A stretch of DNA of 64,000 nt from Glaciecola sp047250385 (GTDB lineage Bacteria > Pseudomonadota > Gammaproteobacteria > Enterobacterales > Alteromonadaceae), in the NCBI RefSeq assembly GCF_047250385.1, contig NZ_JBLBVM010000054.1:124001-188000 (forward strand), read 5' to 3'. The stretch's first letter is position 1, and each line of letters begins with the position of its first letter. The position numbers were made by a program, and so were the translations under genes. Positions 17,282 to 26,857 of this stretch are shown here, piece by piece. The notes below the pieces were generated by a model. That model did no database searches, was not told where the DNA came from, and saw nothing but the letters and a program-made list of their open reading frames with translations.

Positions 17282-17953
17282 ATGCTTAAATTATACGGAT
17301 TTGACGTTAGTAACTATTACAACATGCTGAAACTAGCAATGGCAATAAAAGGTATCGAATATGAGGCTGTTGTTACCTACCCCAACCAAACGCCAGAATA
17401 TCTCGCAATTTGTCCCACCGGCAAAGTGCCAGCCTTAGAAACAGAGGACGGTGTGCTGATTGAAACCAATGTGATCATGGAGTACTTGGATGAACTGTCT
17501 CCCGAAAAACCGCTGATCCCAGGCACAGCATACGAACGAGCACGAGTACGAGAGTTAATGAAGATGATTGAGTTATACATTGAATTACCTGCTCGACGTT
17601 GTCATACAGAAGCATTTTGGGGCGTGCCAGTTCATGAGCAGACCAAAACAGAAGTAAAACGTGCCTTACTCAATGGCATGCAAGCGCTATCTCGTGCAGC
17701 TTCATTCTCACCTTATCTAGCTGGAGATAAACTGACAGGTGCAGATATTTTCTTTTTGTATTCTGCTAGCTTAGCGTCCGTTGTTGCGAAAAAGCTATTT
17801 GATATTGATTTATTGGCTGAAGCACCTGGTTCGAAAGAGCTGTTTGCGAAGCTAAATGCAATGCCAGAAGTTCAGGCGATAGCGAAAGATACAAAGGCTG
17901 CTCAACCTGAATTTGAGGCGTATTTAGCAAAGGCCTTTGCGAAAGCGAAATAA
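17282..17953 (+). CDS. glutathione S-transferase family protein
   Basis: This 223-residue protein of canonical GST size has a thioredoxin-like N-terminal domain (1-78). LKLYGFDVSNYYNMLKLAM replaces the usual catalytic Ser/Cys stretch with Ser-Asn-Tyr. TGKVPALETEDG and LIETNVIMEYL provide the cis-Pro and Glu-Thr glutathione-binding elements. The all-helical C-terminal domain includes YLAGDKLTGADIFFLY, the N-capping box region. A strong terminator follows. The substrate is unknown. Confidence 0.87.
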   Translation: MLKLYGFDVSNYYNMLKLAMAIKGIEYEAVVTYPNQTPEYLAICPTGKVPALETEDGVLIETNVIMEYLDELSPEKPLIPGTAYERARVRELMKMIELYIELPARRCHTEAFWGVPVHEQTKTEVKRALLNGMQALSRAASFSPYLAGDKLTGADIFFLYSASLASVVAKKLFDIDLLAEAPGSKELFAKLNAMPEVQAIAKDTKAAQPEFEAYLAKAFAKAK

Positions 17954-17966
17954 ACCTAGTTAAACC

Positions 17967-17993
17967 AAAAAAGAGCGCTAAGCGCTCTTTTTT
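17967..17993 (+). terminator. Rho-independent terminator after the GST gene
   Basis: AGAGCG (17972-17977) pairs with CGCTCT (17983-17988). The stem extends through flanking A/T runs and ends in T6. It can act on both strands, but no gene ends here from the other side: the convergent membrane-protein gene stops at 18058. Confidence 0.9.
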
Positions 17994-18057
17994 ATGTCAC
18001 CAGGTATGCAGCTAATGCGGAGATTACGGCTCCGTAAGCCTACTAAGCTATTCTTAC

Positions 18058-18480
18058 TTAAGCTATCCAGCCTCGCTGCTTCGCCATTCTAGCTAGAAGC
18101 AATAAGCCAATAGCAATAATAGCCACACCACTTTGCATGAATAACACCGTATTGCCTAATACCGCAACAGCATCTACAACGATAAAGATTCCGATATTTT
18201 GCACTATTAAACCGATAAGCGACAAGGCGAATAAAGGCACGGCCCAAGCTTTTTTCATGAGCAAGGCAACACAACCTAAAGAGCCAGTTACCACTGCTAA
18301 CAAGGAAGCATATGAAGACCAACTAGGTGTATCTGCGTACATTTGCTGCTGCGCTGTGGACATGGCCGCTAGCGCCTCAGGCGAGATCATAAAGTTCATG
18401 ATGACCGCAGCGGCGCCTATCAAATTCCAAAACAACGCGACAACGGCAACAACAACCAACCACATAGGTGTTTTATTCAT
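18058..18480 (-). CDS. small four-helix membrane protein, unknown
   Basis: About 140 residues starting at MNKTPMWLVVVAVV. The frame extends further upstream to 18594, but that part would run across the promoter of the divergent glutaminase gene and adds an unusual second hydrophobic leader, so I chose the internal ATG at 18478-18480. Four hydrophobic segments are visible (about 5-27, 55-72, 78-98 and 107-130), with a short periplasmic-type loop rich in Ala, Met and Gln after the first. It resembles small sugar-transporter-like membrane proteins of unknown function in marine gammaproteobacteria. No functional motif is visible. Confidence 0.65.
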   Translation of the reverse strand: MNKTPMWLVVVAVVALFWNLIGAAAVIMNFMISPEALAAMSTAQQQMYADTPSWSSYASLLAVVTGSLGCVALLMKKAWAVPLFALSLIGLIVQNIGIFIVVDAVAVLGNTVLFMQSGVAIIAIGLLLLARMAKQRGWIA

Positions 18481-18613
18481 AATGCTTTCCGTGTTAAATA
18501 TTTGTAAACAGTAGAATATATTGAACGTGAGCAAAAGTAAAAAAACAAGCTTGAATTGGATATCCTCATTGTTTGATATAGGATGTTGGCACAACTCATA
18601 AATCGGTGATACC

Positions 18614-19534
18614 TTGCAAGCAATAATTGATGAAATAGCGCAGAAAATGGCGGCCTCGCCAGATAAAGGTAAGGTTGCGTCCTACATTCCTCAACTTGCG
18701 CGTGTAGATCCAAACCAGTTCGCAATTAGTGTTGCTTTACCAAACGGAGAAACCTACAGCGCGGGGTGTGCACAAACTTCATTCTCTATTCAAAGTATTT
18801 CTAAGGTATTTACGTTAACACTCGCCTTAGGGAAACTTGGTGAACACATTTGGACTAGAGTTGGTCGAGAGCCATCCGGCGACCCCTTCAATTCAATTGT
18901 TCAACTAGAGCATGAACATGGTAAGCCGCGTAATCCTTTTATCAACGCCGGTGCAATAGCTATTGCGGACACGATAATACAAAGTAGTCAGTCAGAAGAA
19001 GCCTTAGCTGAAATTGTACAGTTCATGCGTTTTCTAGCGGACGATGACAGTATCGCCATTGACTATAAAGTAGCACGTTCCGAAGTTGAAACGGGTAACA
19101 GAAATGCGTCATTAGCCTATTTTATGGCATCGTTTGGGCACTTTAATAACCCTGTCGATGCCGTCTTGAGAACGTATTTTCATCACTGCTCCATTGCCAT
19201 GACTACCCAGCAATTAGCCAAAGCAGGCTTATTTTTGGCAAATGACGGAATTAACCCTGCCACAGGCTATGCCATCGTGACGCCGCAGCGAGCAAAACGA
19301 ATCAATGCGCTTATGCTGACCTGTGGACATTATGATGGTTCCGGTGAGTTTGCTTTCAGAGTAGGACTTCCTGGAAAGAGTGGCGTTGGCGGCGGAATAC
19401 TCGCGATAGCACCAGGCAAAGCATCTATAGCAGTGTGGTCACCTGGTTTGGATGTTATTGGTAATAGTAAACTAGGTACTGAGGCGCTAGAGTTATTCGC
19501 AAATAAAACAGGTTGGTCGGTGTTTGGCAGTTAA
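18614..19534 (+). CDS. glsA: glutaminase
   Basis: This 306-residue glutaminase of the beta-lactamase-like fold hydrolyses glutamine to glutamate and ammonia. The catalytic Ser61-x-x-Lys64 lies in SIQSISKVFTLTL. Asn111 in FINAGAIAI and the Glu/Asn region VETGNRNASLAYFM complete the usual active-site set. SGVGGGILAI is near the C-terminus. The length matches E. coli YneH (308). The start is a TTG at 18614: an in-frame TAA lies at 18599 with no ATG between, and GGTGAT four bases upstream can act as the Shine-Dalgarno sequence. Confidence 0.94.
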   Translation: MQAIIDEIAQKMAASPDKGKVASYIPQLARVDPNQFAISVALPNGETYSAGCAQTSFSIQSISKVFTLTLALGKLGEHIWTRVGREPSGDPFNSIVQLEHEHGKPRNPFINAGAIAIADTIIQSSQSEEALAEIVQFMRFLADDDSIAIDYKVARSEVETGNRNASLAYFMASFGHFNNPVDAVLRTYFHHCSIAMTTQQLAKAGLFLANDGINPATGYAIVTPQRAKRINALMLTCGHYDGSGEFAFRVGLPGKSGVGGGILAIAPGKASIAVWSPGLDVIGNSKLGTEALELFANKTGWSVFGS

Positions 19535-19561
19535 TAACAATATAAATAATTATTGGGGAGA

Positions 19562-20929
19562 CTACTGTTTCCCCCTAACTGCAGAAACGAAACTAGCGAT
19601 AATCACAAATACCAGTGACAACATTAAAGATAAAGAAATAATCTGCATTAATGCTGGGTTATTTTCCGGCGTAAACGTGGCATCTCCCATGTAATAGTGC
19701 ATCATCAGATTAACGATACTCATACCAACTAGATTCCCGATTGTGCGCGATAAATTCATCGAAGCTGAAGCAACACCAACCTCTTGCTCCTTTACTGCGC
19801 CCATAATTGCACTATTATTTGGTGTTGAAAATAAACCAAAGCCTAAGCCTACTAAACCGAGCGAAGCGGCTATATAAATAGCCGTTGTACTGGAATCGAT
19901 TTGGTTTAGAAAGAGGAAGCCAAGAGCCACGATACTGCAGCCTAGAGTGGCAACTATTCGAGCTTGAAAACGATCCGCTAACTTTCCTGCAAATGGGGCG
20001 ACGATAGCCATGCACAATGCCTGCATTAGGAGTATTTGACCCGCATATGCTGGACTAAACCCTTTAATATATTGCAGGTATAAACTCAGTAGAAAGATAA
20101 TGGCAAAATTACTTCCATACATAAGGAATGAAGTAGTTAATGACATACTGAATACGCGACTTTCTTTAAACATTTGCACACGGATCAGTGGCTGTTTATC
20201 CCGACTTTGATGCACTATAAAGCTAACTATGCTCAGGAGAGAAATTAAGAGTAAGCCAAAGCCAAATAAACTAGGTAGGAGACTAAGCCCATACACCAGT
20301 GTTCCGGCGAAAGTCATGAATATGGCAGATCCAATCCAGTCGAAACGCGAGTGATGCTCATTCTTCCATTCTCCATGCAATTTTAGCTTAATGAAGATAA
20401 GTAATATCAACATCAAAGGTATTTGAAAATAAAATACCGATCGCCAACCTAGCCACTCCGTTAGCCATCCACCAATAGCAGGTGCTAAGGTTAGCCCAAT
20501 GTAAACACACGCAGCTAAGACACCAAGTGCCGCACCTCTTTTATGCGACGGCGTAACCGAAGTAATAATTGCCACACCCGTGCTGAAGATCATTGCCCCC
20601 GATGCACCTTGCACAAATCGCCAAATTAAAATCCAATCAATATTAGTCGCAACAGCACACATCAATGCGCTGAGTGCATTAAGAAATAAACCCAGTGCAT
20701 AGATACGTTTACGACCGTAGTTGTCTGCCAATTTTCCGAAAGGCAACATGAAAGCGACATTAGCCAAAATATAGAGTGTGGGAAGCCACGAGACTTTGAT
20801 AGCGTTCGCTTGCAAATCTTCAGCGAGAGCTGGGATCGCAACATTCACGGCAGCCATTCCCATAGGTGCAATGAGATAGCCGATGCAAACGGCAATTAGC
20901 GCAATTGTGGTGACCGGCATTTTTGACAA
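19562..20929 (-). CDS. MFS efflux transporter, DHA2-like
   Basis: This 455-residue protein has 12-14 hydrophobic segments. The MFS motif A between helices 2 and 3 reads GKLADNYGRKRIYALG, and the motif C-type antiporter sequence in helix 5 reads YIGLTLAPAIGGWL. The repeat of motif A after helix 8 is GKLADRFQARIV. Such proteins export drugs or metabolites in exchange for protons. The substrate cannot be assigned, and no regulator gene is adjacent. It converges with glsA, with 27 bp between stops. Confidence 0.88.
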   Translation of the reverse strand: MSKMPVTTIALIAVCIGYLIAPMGMAAVNVAIPALAEDLQANAIKVSWLPTLYILANVAFMLPFGKLADNYGRKRIYALGLFLNALSALMCAVATNIDWILIWRFVQGASGAMIFSTGVAIITSVTPSHKRGAALGVLAACVYIGLTLAPAIGGWLTEWLGWRSVFYFQIPLMLILLIFIKLKLHGEWKNEHHSRFDWIGSAIFMTFAGTLVYGLSLLPSLFGFGLLLISLLSIVSFIVHQSRDKQPLIRVQMFKESRVFSMSLTTSFLMYGSNFAIIFLLSLYLQYIKGFSPAYAGQILLMQALCMAIVAPFAGKLADRFQARIVATLGCSIVALGFLFLNQIDSSTTAIYIAASLGLVGLGFGLFSTPNNSAIMGAVKEQEVGVASASMNLSRTIGNLVGMSIVNLMMHYYMGDATFTPENNPALMQIISLSLMLSLVFVIIASFVSAVRGKQ

Positions 20930-21300
20930 TACAATATCCGAATTTTTAAAATGACGTCAAAGTGCCATTTTTAATGAAATAGAAACCTTAGGGGCGTAAA
21001 GACATACGAGGCTTTATCTTTTAAGGAGCATAAACTTTTAAGAAGAGTTTCCTCCTAAGGAGTGCTTACTTTCAAAAAGGCGCATTCTCTAAAGGTGCAT
21101 TCCCGAAAGACTGTATTATCGCATGTAAATACAATGCATAACGAGCATAAGTTATAAGAAGAGCCTAATTGATTTTAATATTTGCATAAGCATGTATTGC
21201 ACCTAGTATTAATTGTGTTTATGCTCGCGAAAATTGTCGCTGCCTACGCAGGACATTTTAGATGCGTTTTTACTAAGTGCTCTATATTGGAATCACCTAC
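20930..21300. other. intergenic region between the MFS and gspS genes
   Basis: About 370 bp lie between divergent genes. It must contain both promoters. The only structure seen is an imperfect direct repeat of 21-22 bp, from GAGCATAAACTTTTAAGAAG (21026-21045) to GAGCATAAGTTATAAGAAGA (21143-21162), differing by one indel and two substitutions. No gene or operator was recognised. Confidence 0.5.
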
Positions 21301-23211
21301 ATGACCCCTACTTCTCAGGGTAAAGCTACCGTTTTTGGCACCTTATTAGGTGTGGCGGAAGGTAATGTTTGCTCGTACTCAAGCGACTATGATACCGCCG
21401 ATGATAAAGAATATCCCAACCGAAGTTCTTATCGTAGCTACTACGACGGCATTTACATGGGCTACAAATGGCAATGCGTTGAATTTGCTCGACGCTGGTT
21501 ATACATCAACAAAGGCTATATTTTTAATGATGTCACCATGGCCTACGAAATATTCAACTTGCGTGATGTGCGAGAGATCCACAGCAATCAAAATTTACCC
21601 TTAAACGCATTTAGAAACGGCTCTTTGCGTCATCCAGAACCTGGTGCCATGATTATTTGGGATGAAGGCGGTGATTTTGAGAATACTGGTCATGTCGCGA
21701 TCGTAAGTGAAGTGTTGCCGCACGCGATACGCATTGTAGAGCAAAATATGGATTTTGTGCCGTGGAAAGATCACAGAAACTTTTCGAGAGAGATTGCTTA
21801 TAAGATAGGCGAGCAAGGCGACTTTTGGCTCCATTGCTCACCAAAAGAAGGGCATATTCTCGGCTGGATGCTGCAAACTGAAGATGATCTTCACAGTGAA
21901 GGTACGCCTGAAATTAATTCACAATTGTACAATGTGCATTTGGCCGAACACACTACGAACACAGACGCTTCTCGGCCATGGCTAAACATCGCCAACGAAG
22001 ACGAAGCTGCTTATGTTGAGATGATGAAAGGCCATTGGCTTACCTCTGTAAAAGAAGACTTCAATCAGTATTACACTGTGTCACAAAGTGCAGAAGCACT
22101 ATTAGAAACCGCAACAGATGAGTTGCACGGTATGTTTATGCATGCCACCGATTACGTACTTCAACATCCTGAGCTCTTAGAGTCTTTTGGTTTCCCGGAA
22201 GCTATTATTCCAAGAATTCGTCAGTCTTGGGACAAGCGCGTAAATCAATTGATAACTAGTCGCTTTGATTTCGCTTTGTCTGATGCAGGCTTGAAGGTTT
22301 ACGAATACAACTGCGACTCTGCTTCTTGCTATATGGAAGTAGGCAAAATACAAGGTAAATGGGCGAAGCATTTAAATATCAAACGTGGCCATGATGCTGG
22401 AAAAAGCCTGTTCTCTGATCTCGTTAGTGCTTGGAAGAAAAGCGATGTAAAAGGCAAAGTACACGTACTTCAAGATAGCGACCCTGAAGAAGACTATCAT
22501 GCCTTATTTATGCAAGACGCCATTCAATCAGCAGGCTTGGAATGTGAGCGCGTCGTTGGACTCAGCTCCTTAAAGTGGAATGCTGACGGCATCATTGTCG
22601 ATTCGCAGGGAGATCCTATTCGTTGGATTTGGAAAACGTGGGCTTGGGAAACTGCGCTTGAGCAGCTTCGGCATGAAATAGTCGACTCACCCGATGAGAG
22701 CTTTATTAACCATCCAAACGTTAGAGAAGGCAAAACGCCAAAGCTGGCAGATGTGTTGCTGCATAAAGACATTATGGTTTACGAACCTATGTGGACACTC
22801 ATCCCAAGCAACAAAGCAATACTGCCAGTGCTGTGGACTTTATTCCCTAATCACCCATGGTTACTAGAAACAAGTTTGCAGTTAAGTGATGAATTAAAAC
22901 AAAAGGGCTTTGTATCTAAGCCTATTGTTGGTCGTTGTGGTGCGAACATTCAACTAGTGGATGAGAACAACCAAACGCTCGCTGAAAAAGGCGGCAACTT
23001 TGGTGAACGAGATTACGTGTATCAACAGCTATGGCCTTTACCTAAAATTGGCAAATACTATGTACAACTGTGTACATTTACGGTTGCTGGGAATTATGCA
23101 GGTAGCGGTGTTCGCGTTGATCCATCCATGATCATTGGCAAAGACAGTGATTGCATGGCCCTACGCGTGCTTGAAGATGATGTGTTTGAGATTAGTCAGC
23201 GACAATCTTAA
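21301..23211 (+). CDS. gspS: bifunctional glutathionylspermidine synthetase/amidase
   Basis: This 636-residue protein has an N-terminal CHAP amidase domain (about 10-195) and a C-terminal ATP-grasp synthetase domain (about 205-620). With the start at MTPTSQGK, the amidase nucleophile in YKWQCVEFARR is Cys59 and the partner histidine in NTGHVAIV is His131, the same numbers as in E. coli GspS, which supports this start over a GTG 24 bp upstream. The synthetase half has KVYEYNCDSASCYMEVG, VWKTWAWE-like IWKTWAWETAL, and KPIVGRCGANIQL (ATP-grasp glycine-rich loop). The enzyme makes and hydrolyses glutathionylspermidine, a redox-protective conjugate. It opens a co-directional run of six genes. Confidence 0.95.
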   Translation: MTPTSQGKATVFGTLLGVAEGNVCSYSSDYDTADDKEYPNRSSYRSYYDGIYMGYKWQCVEFARRWLYINKGYIFNDVTMAYEIFNLRDVREIHSNQNLPLNAFRNGSLRHPEPGAMIIWDEGGDFENTGHVAIVSEVLPHAIRIVEQNMDFVPWKDHRNFSREIAYKIGEQGDFWLHCSPKEGHILGWMLQTEDDLHSEGTPEINSQLYNVHLAEHTTNTDASRPWLNIANEDEAAYVEMMKGHWLTSVKEDFNQYYTVSQSAEALLETATDELHGMFMHATDYVLQHPELLESFGFPEAIIPRIRQSWDKRVNQLITSRFDFALSDAGLKVYEYNCDSASCYMEVGKIQGKWAKHLNIKRGHDAGKSLFSDLVSAWKKSDVKGKVHVLQDSDPEEDYHALFMQDAIQSAGLECERVVGLSSLKWNADGIIVDSQGDPIRWIWKTWAWETALEQLRHEIVDSPDESFINHPNVREGKTPKLADVLLHKDIMVYEPMWTLIPSNKAILPVLWTLFPNHPWLLETSLQLSDELKQKGFVSKPIVGRCGANIQLVDENNQTLAEKGGNFGERDYVYQQLWPLPKIGKYYVQLCTFTVAGNYAGSGVRVDPSMIIGKDSDCMALRVLEDDVFEISQRQS

Positions 23212-23286
23212 TAGAGCGTATATACTCAATAACGAACTTTCGGCCAACGCAACAGGCCGTGAATATTTGAATACCGGAGCGAATAC

Positions 23287-24375
23287 TTGAAGACCTTTAC
23301 CTGCCAATGTGGAAACACCTTACATTTTGCGAATACTAAATGCGTACAATGCGGACTTTTCCTTGGCTTTATTCCTGACGTACGCCAGCTTAGTGCGTTC
23401 ACCAAAACCTCTAATAACGCAATGCTAGCTTCTAACAACGGCAAGCTGTACAAGCCATGTAAAAACTATTCCGTTCAAGATGTGTGTAATTGGATGGTTG
23501 AATTGGATGATCCTAATGAGCTTTGCGTATCTTGTCGCCTTACAGAAACGATTCCTAATTTAGATGAAAATGATAATCGTCAATTGTGGTTCTTATTAGA
23601 GAAGGCTAAACGTTCATTTCTTTACTCGGTCATCAAGTTACAGCTACCAATATCAAGTCGAACTGAAGACCCGGAGAATGGCCTTGGCTTTGATTTCTTG
23701 CAAGATCAAACCGAAGACGAGTTTGGCAATGAGTTAACCATTAAGAACTTTGTAACGACAGGCCATAGCAACGGTTTGATAACAATAAACATAAACGAAG
23801 CAAACCCAGCTAAGCGTATCAAGTTGCGAGAAAAAATGAATGAAAGCTACCGCACTTTACTGGGTCATTTTCGTCATGAATCGGGGCATTATTATTGGGA
23901 TAGACTCATTCGAGATTCCGATCATTTAAGTGAATTTAGAGAGCTTTTTGGTGATGAGACCTTGGATTACCAAAGCGCAATGAATAATTATTACGCCAAT
24001 GGCCCAGCAGCGAATTGGCAAAGTGTCTGGATTAGCGCTTATGCGACCATGCATCCATGGGAAGATTGGGCGGAAACCTGGGCTCATTATTTACACATGG
24101 TGGACACGCTCGAAACGGCAAACAACTTCGACCTAAGTATTTCAAACATAGAAATAGTAAGCCCTTATACAGCGACAAAAACTCACAGCAAGTTAGACAC
24201 GGAGATAAGCTTTAGCAAATTATATAATGATTGGTGCGCATTAACCGGCGTCATTAACTCATTAAATAGAAGCATGGGAATGGATGATGCTTACCCATTC
24301 GTAATATCGATTACTGCACTGAATAAACTCAGGTTTGTACATCAGGTAATTATGGAGCGTTCAGAAATCGCATAA
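23287..24375 (+). CDS. zinc-ribbon putative zinc metallopeptidase
   Basis: This 362-residue protein has an N-terminal zinc ribbon (Cys6, Cys8, Cys19, Cys22) followed by more paired cysteines (Cys80-x2-Cys83). The C-terminal metallopeptidase-like domain holds HESGH (197-201), a clear HExxH zinc site, with a likely third ligand in the helix EDWAETWAHYLHM. This is the pattern of the uncharacterised bacterial zinc-binding peptidase family formerly COG4307. The start is a TTG at 23287: GGAG lies 8 bases upstream, no ATG occurs in the open frame, and the zinc-ribbon sequence begins immediately. The gene is 75 bp after gspS and 82 bp before the ATP-grasp gene. The substrate is unknown. Confidence 0.82.
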   Translation: MKTFTCQCGNTLHFANTKCVQCGLFLGFIPDVRQLSAFTKTSNNAMLASNNGKLYKPCKNYSVQDVCNWMVELDDPNELCVSCRLTETIPNLDENDNRQLWFLLEKAKRSFLYSVIKLQLPISSRTEDPENGLGFDFLQDQTEDEFGNELTIKNFVTTGHSNGLITININEANPAKRIKLREKMNESYRTLLGHFRHESGHYYWDRLIRDSDHLSEFRELFGDETLDYQSAMNNYYANGPAANWQSVWISAYATMHPWEDWAETWAHYLHMVDTLETANNFDLSISNIEIVSPYTATKTHSKLDTEISFSKLYNDWCALTGVINSLNRSMGMDDAYPFVISITALNKLRFVHQVIMERSEIA

Positions 24376-24457
24376 ACACCCAAACCAGCATGCTCAATAC
24401 ACATTTTTCTGAAGCGTGCTACTCTGTTAATAGAATTATTAGTAAGCAAGGAATGTT

Positions 24458-25912
24458 ATGGCTATTCGTTGGGGTAATTACAAAGTTTCTCATTTGCATG
24501 ATGAACTGATTGAGAAAGCGGGCAAACCTAGAGATTATTCACAGGATTTATGTGACTACCTTTATGCCTTATCAGACAAAGAAATCAATGAATTGAAGGC
24601 GGCTTCAGAGTCGGCCATTCATACAATGGGCATTACGTTTCGCGTCTATCATCAAGAAGAAGGCTCGATTGACCGAGCTTGGCCTTTTGACATTCTACCG
24701 CGCTTAATTGACGCTAAAGAGTGGGCCGAAATTGAACGTGGCTTAAAGCAACGAGTGAAAGCCCTCAACATGTTCATTGATGATCTTTACAATGATCAGA
24801 ACGCTATCAAAGACGGCATATTTCCAGCAGATTTATTGAAAAACTCCAAAAATTTCCTGAAAGAATGCAAAGGCTTCAGCCCGCCACATGGAATTTGGGC
24901 GCATATTTGCGGATCTGACTTAGTCCGTGATGATAAAGGTCAGGTGTACGTACTTGAAGATAATTTGCGAGTCCCTTCTGGTGTGTCGTATATGCTTGAA
25001 AACAGACAGGTGATGAAGCGAGTGTTACCTGAAATGTTTCAAAAATATAATATTTTACCTGTCGACGACTACCCTTCTCAGCTATACGACATGTTGGCAG
25101 AGATGTCGCCTCGAGATATTGAAGAACCTGAAATAGTTGTATTAACACCCGGGATTTACAATTCAGCCTATTTTGAACATGCTTACCTTGCCCAACAAAT
25201 GGGCGCTGAATTAGTAGAAGGCACTGATTTAGTTGTCGAAGATGATGATTGCGTTTATATGCGAACCATCAATGGCTTAGCGCGTGTAGATGTTATATAT
25301 CGTCGTATTGATGATTGGTTTATCGATCCAGAAGTATTCAGTCCAGATTCCATGTTGGGCGTTAGCGGCTTAATTCGAGCGTGGAAAGCTGGCAATGTTG
25401 CTTTGGCCAATGCACCTGGTTCTGGGGTGGCAGATGATAAAGTTGTTTACGCCTATGTACCTGCTTTAATTGAATATTATCTAGGTGAAGAAGCGATCAT
25501 ACCTAACGTACCTACATATAAATGTAACAACAAAAAAGAACGCGACTATGTACTCGAGAACATAGAAAAAATGGTCGTGAAGCCAGCCAACGAATCGGGT
25601 GGTTATGGCATGTTGATTGGCCCTCACTCTGATAAAAAAGAACATGACAAATTCAGAAAATTAATCAAAGCGAACCCTCGAAATTATGTGGCTCAACCGA
25701 TGTTAATTCTCTCCACAGCCCCTACGATGGTTGGGACTAAAGTTGAACCGCGACATTTGGATCTACGTCCTTTCATTCTATCTGGAAAAGACGTCACGGT
25801 AACCACTGGAGGGCTAACAAGAGTAGCCTTAGAAAAAGGCTCAACAGTAGTCAACTCATCACAAGGTGGCGGTAGTAAAGATACTTGGATAGTTCAAATG
25901 GAGGAGAAATAG
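24458..25912 (+). CDS. circularly permuted ATP-grasp amide ligase (DUF404/407 type)
   Basis: This 484-residue protein of the circularly permuted type 2 ATP-grasp family (COG2308) shows family landmarks in order: FRVYHQEEGSIDRAWPFDILPR (two parts, FRVYHQEEGSID and RAWPFDILPR), VYVLEDNLRVPSGVSYML, VVLTPGIYNSAYFEHAYLA, VDVIYRRIDDWFIDP, KMVVKPANESGGYGMLIGP (the ATP-binding lysine and glycine loop) and HLDLRPFILSG. It probably forms an amide or peptide bond with ATP, but no substrate is known. It is followed after one base by the alpha-E gene, its almost constant genomic partner. The usual third partner, a transglutaminase-like peptidase, is missing here and a zinc peptidase gene sits upstream instead. 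Confidence 0.9.
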   Translation: MAIRWGNYKVSHLHDELIEKAGKPRDYSQDLCDYLYALSDKEINELKAASESAIHTMGITFRVYHQEEGSIDRAWPFDILPRLIDAKEWAEIERGLKQRVKALNMFIDDLYNDQNAIKDGIFPADLLKNSKNFLKECKGFSPPHGIWAHICGSDLVRDDKGQVYVLEDNLRVPSGVSYMLENRQVMKRVLPEMFQKYNILPVDDYPSQLYDMLAEMSPRDIEEPEIVVLTPGIYNSAYFEHAYLAQQMGAELVEGTDLVVEDDDCVYMRTINGLARVDVIYRRIDDWFIDPEVFSPDSMLGVSGLIRAWKAGNVALANAPGSGVADDKVVYAYVPALIEYYLGEEAIIPNVPTYKCNNKKERDYVLENIEKMVVKPANESGGYGMLIGPHSDKKEHDKFRKLIKANPRNYVAQPMLILSTAPTMVGTKVEPRHLDLRPFILSGKDVTVTTGGLTRVALEKGSTVVNSSQGGGSKDTWIVQMEEK

Positions 25913-25913
25913 C

Positions 25914-26834
25914 ATGTTATCAAGAGTCGCAAACAGCTTGTACTGGCTAGCCCGCTATCTAGAAAGAGCCGAGAATACCGCACGTTTAGTGAATGTTAAC
26001 TCTCATCTGCTTTTGGATTTACCATCAAGTGTAAAGCTTGGTTGGGAACCAATTATTGATATCTTATCGTTCAGGGATACCTTCTACGAACTTCATGAAA
26101 ACGCAGATGAAGAGAGTGTCATTGACTTTATGATAGTCGACAAAAAACACTCTGGTTCTATTGTTAGTTCACTTTCTGCTGCACGAGAAAACGCGCGCAC
26201 CGTAAAAGAAATTATACCGCGCGAGGCTTGGGAGCAAATAAATGAACTTTATCACTATGTTACCGAAAACAGCGCTATTGCATTTAAACGACGCACTCGT
26301 TATCAATATTTGTCGAAAATTATTCTAGCAAACCAAACCATCACGGGTTTACTAGCGGGTACCATGACCCATGATGAAGCCTATTTATTCATGCGCATCG
26401 GCAGAAACTTAGAACGAGCAGATATGACAACGCGTATTATTGATGTGCGTTCTGCGTCACTTTTACCTGAGCTAGAAAATGAACTTCCTGCTTTTAGAAA
26501 CATTCAATGGATGGGCGTACTAAAATCGATGACAGCCTATCAAATGTATCGTAGAGAAGTTCGAGTGCGCATTAATCGCAAAGATGTGTTGGAGTTTCTA
26601 TTACTCGAATCAAGGTTTCCACGCTCATTGATCCATGCAATTGAGCAAGTTGAGCGCTCATTATCTGAACTACCCCATAATAAAGTGGCCGTCGAAAAAA
26701 CGAGAATTTTGCGCAATTATCTTCTGAATGCCAAACCTGCTGTACTGGAGCAAGAAAAATTGCATGATTTTATTGATGATATACAACTTGGTTTAATTGA
26801 AGTTAATGAGAAAGTGTCTGATACTTACTTTTAG
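25914..26834 (+). CDS. alpha-E domain protein (DUF403)
   Basis: This 306-residue all-helical protein begins MLSRVANSLYWLARYLERAENTARL (shown here as MLSRVANSLYWL and ARYLERAENTARL), the unmistakable DUF403/alpha-E start. Other landmarks are SLSAARENARTVKEI, FMRIGRNLERADMTTRIIDVR and FLLLESRFPRSLIHAIEQVE. No catalytic residues are known. In genome-context studies it pairs with the circularly permuted ATP-grasp ligase and is thought to be an enzyme or scaffold of the same peptide-modifying pathway. It starts one base after the ATP-grasp stop, so the two are surely co-translated. Confidence 0.92.
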   Translation: MLSRVANSLYWLARYLERAENTARLVNVNSHLLLDLPSSVKLGWEPIIDILSFRDTFYELHENADEESVIDFMIVDKKHSGSIVSSLSAARENARTVKEIIPREAWEQINELYHYVTENSAIAFKRRTRYQYLSKIILANQTITGLLAGTMTHDEAYLFMRIGRNLERADMTTRIIDVRSASLLPELENELPAFRNIQWMGVLKSMTAYQMYRREVRVRINRKDVLEFLLLESRFPRSLIHAIEQVERSLSELPHNKVAVEKTRILRNYLLNAKPAVLEQEKLHDFIDDIQLGLIEVNEKVSDTYF

Positions 26835-26857
26835 ATCAACAAATGGAGAAGCTGTAA

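Noticed and set aside
18481..18594. N-terminal extension of the small membrane protein gene
   Set aside because: It would cover the promoter of the divergent glutaminase gene, and a plausible ATG start with a membrane segment immediately after lies at 18478-18480.
21277..21300. GTG start eight codons upstream in gspS
   Set aside because: Using the ATG at 21301 puts the catalytic Cys59 and His131 at exactly the E. coli numbers, so the upstream start is not needed.
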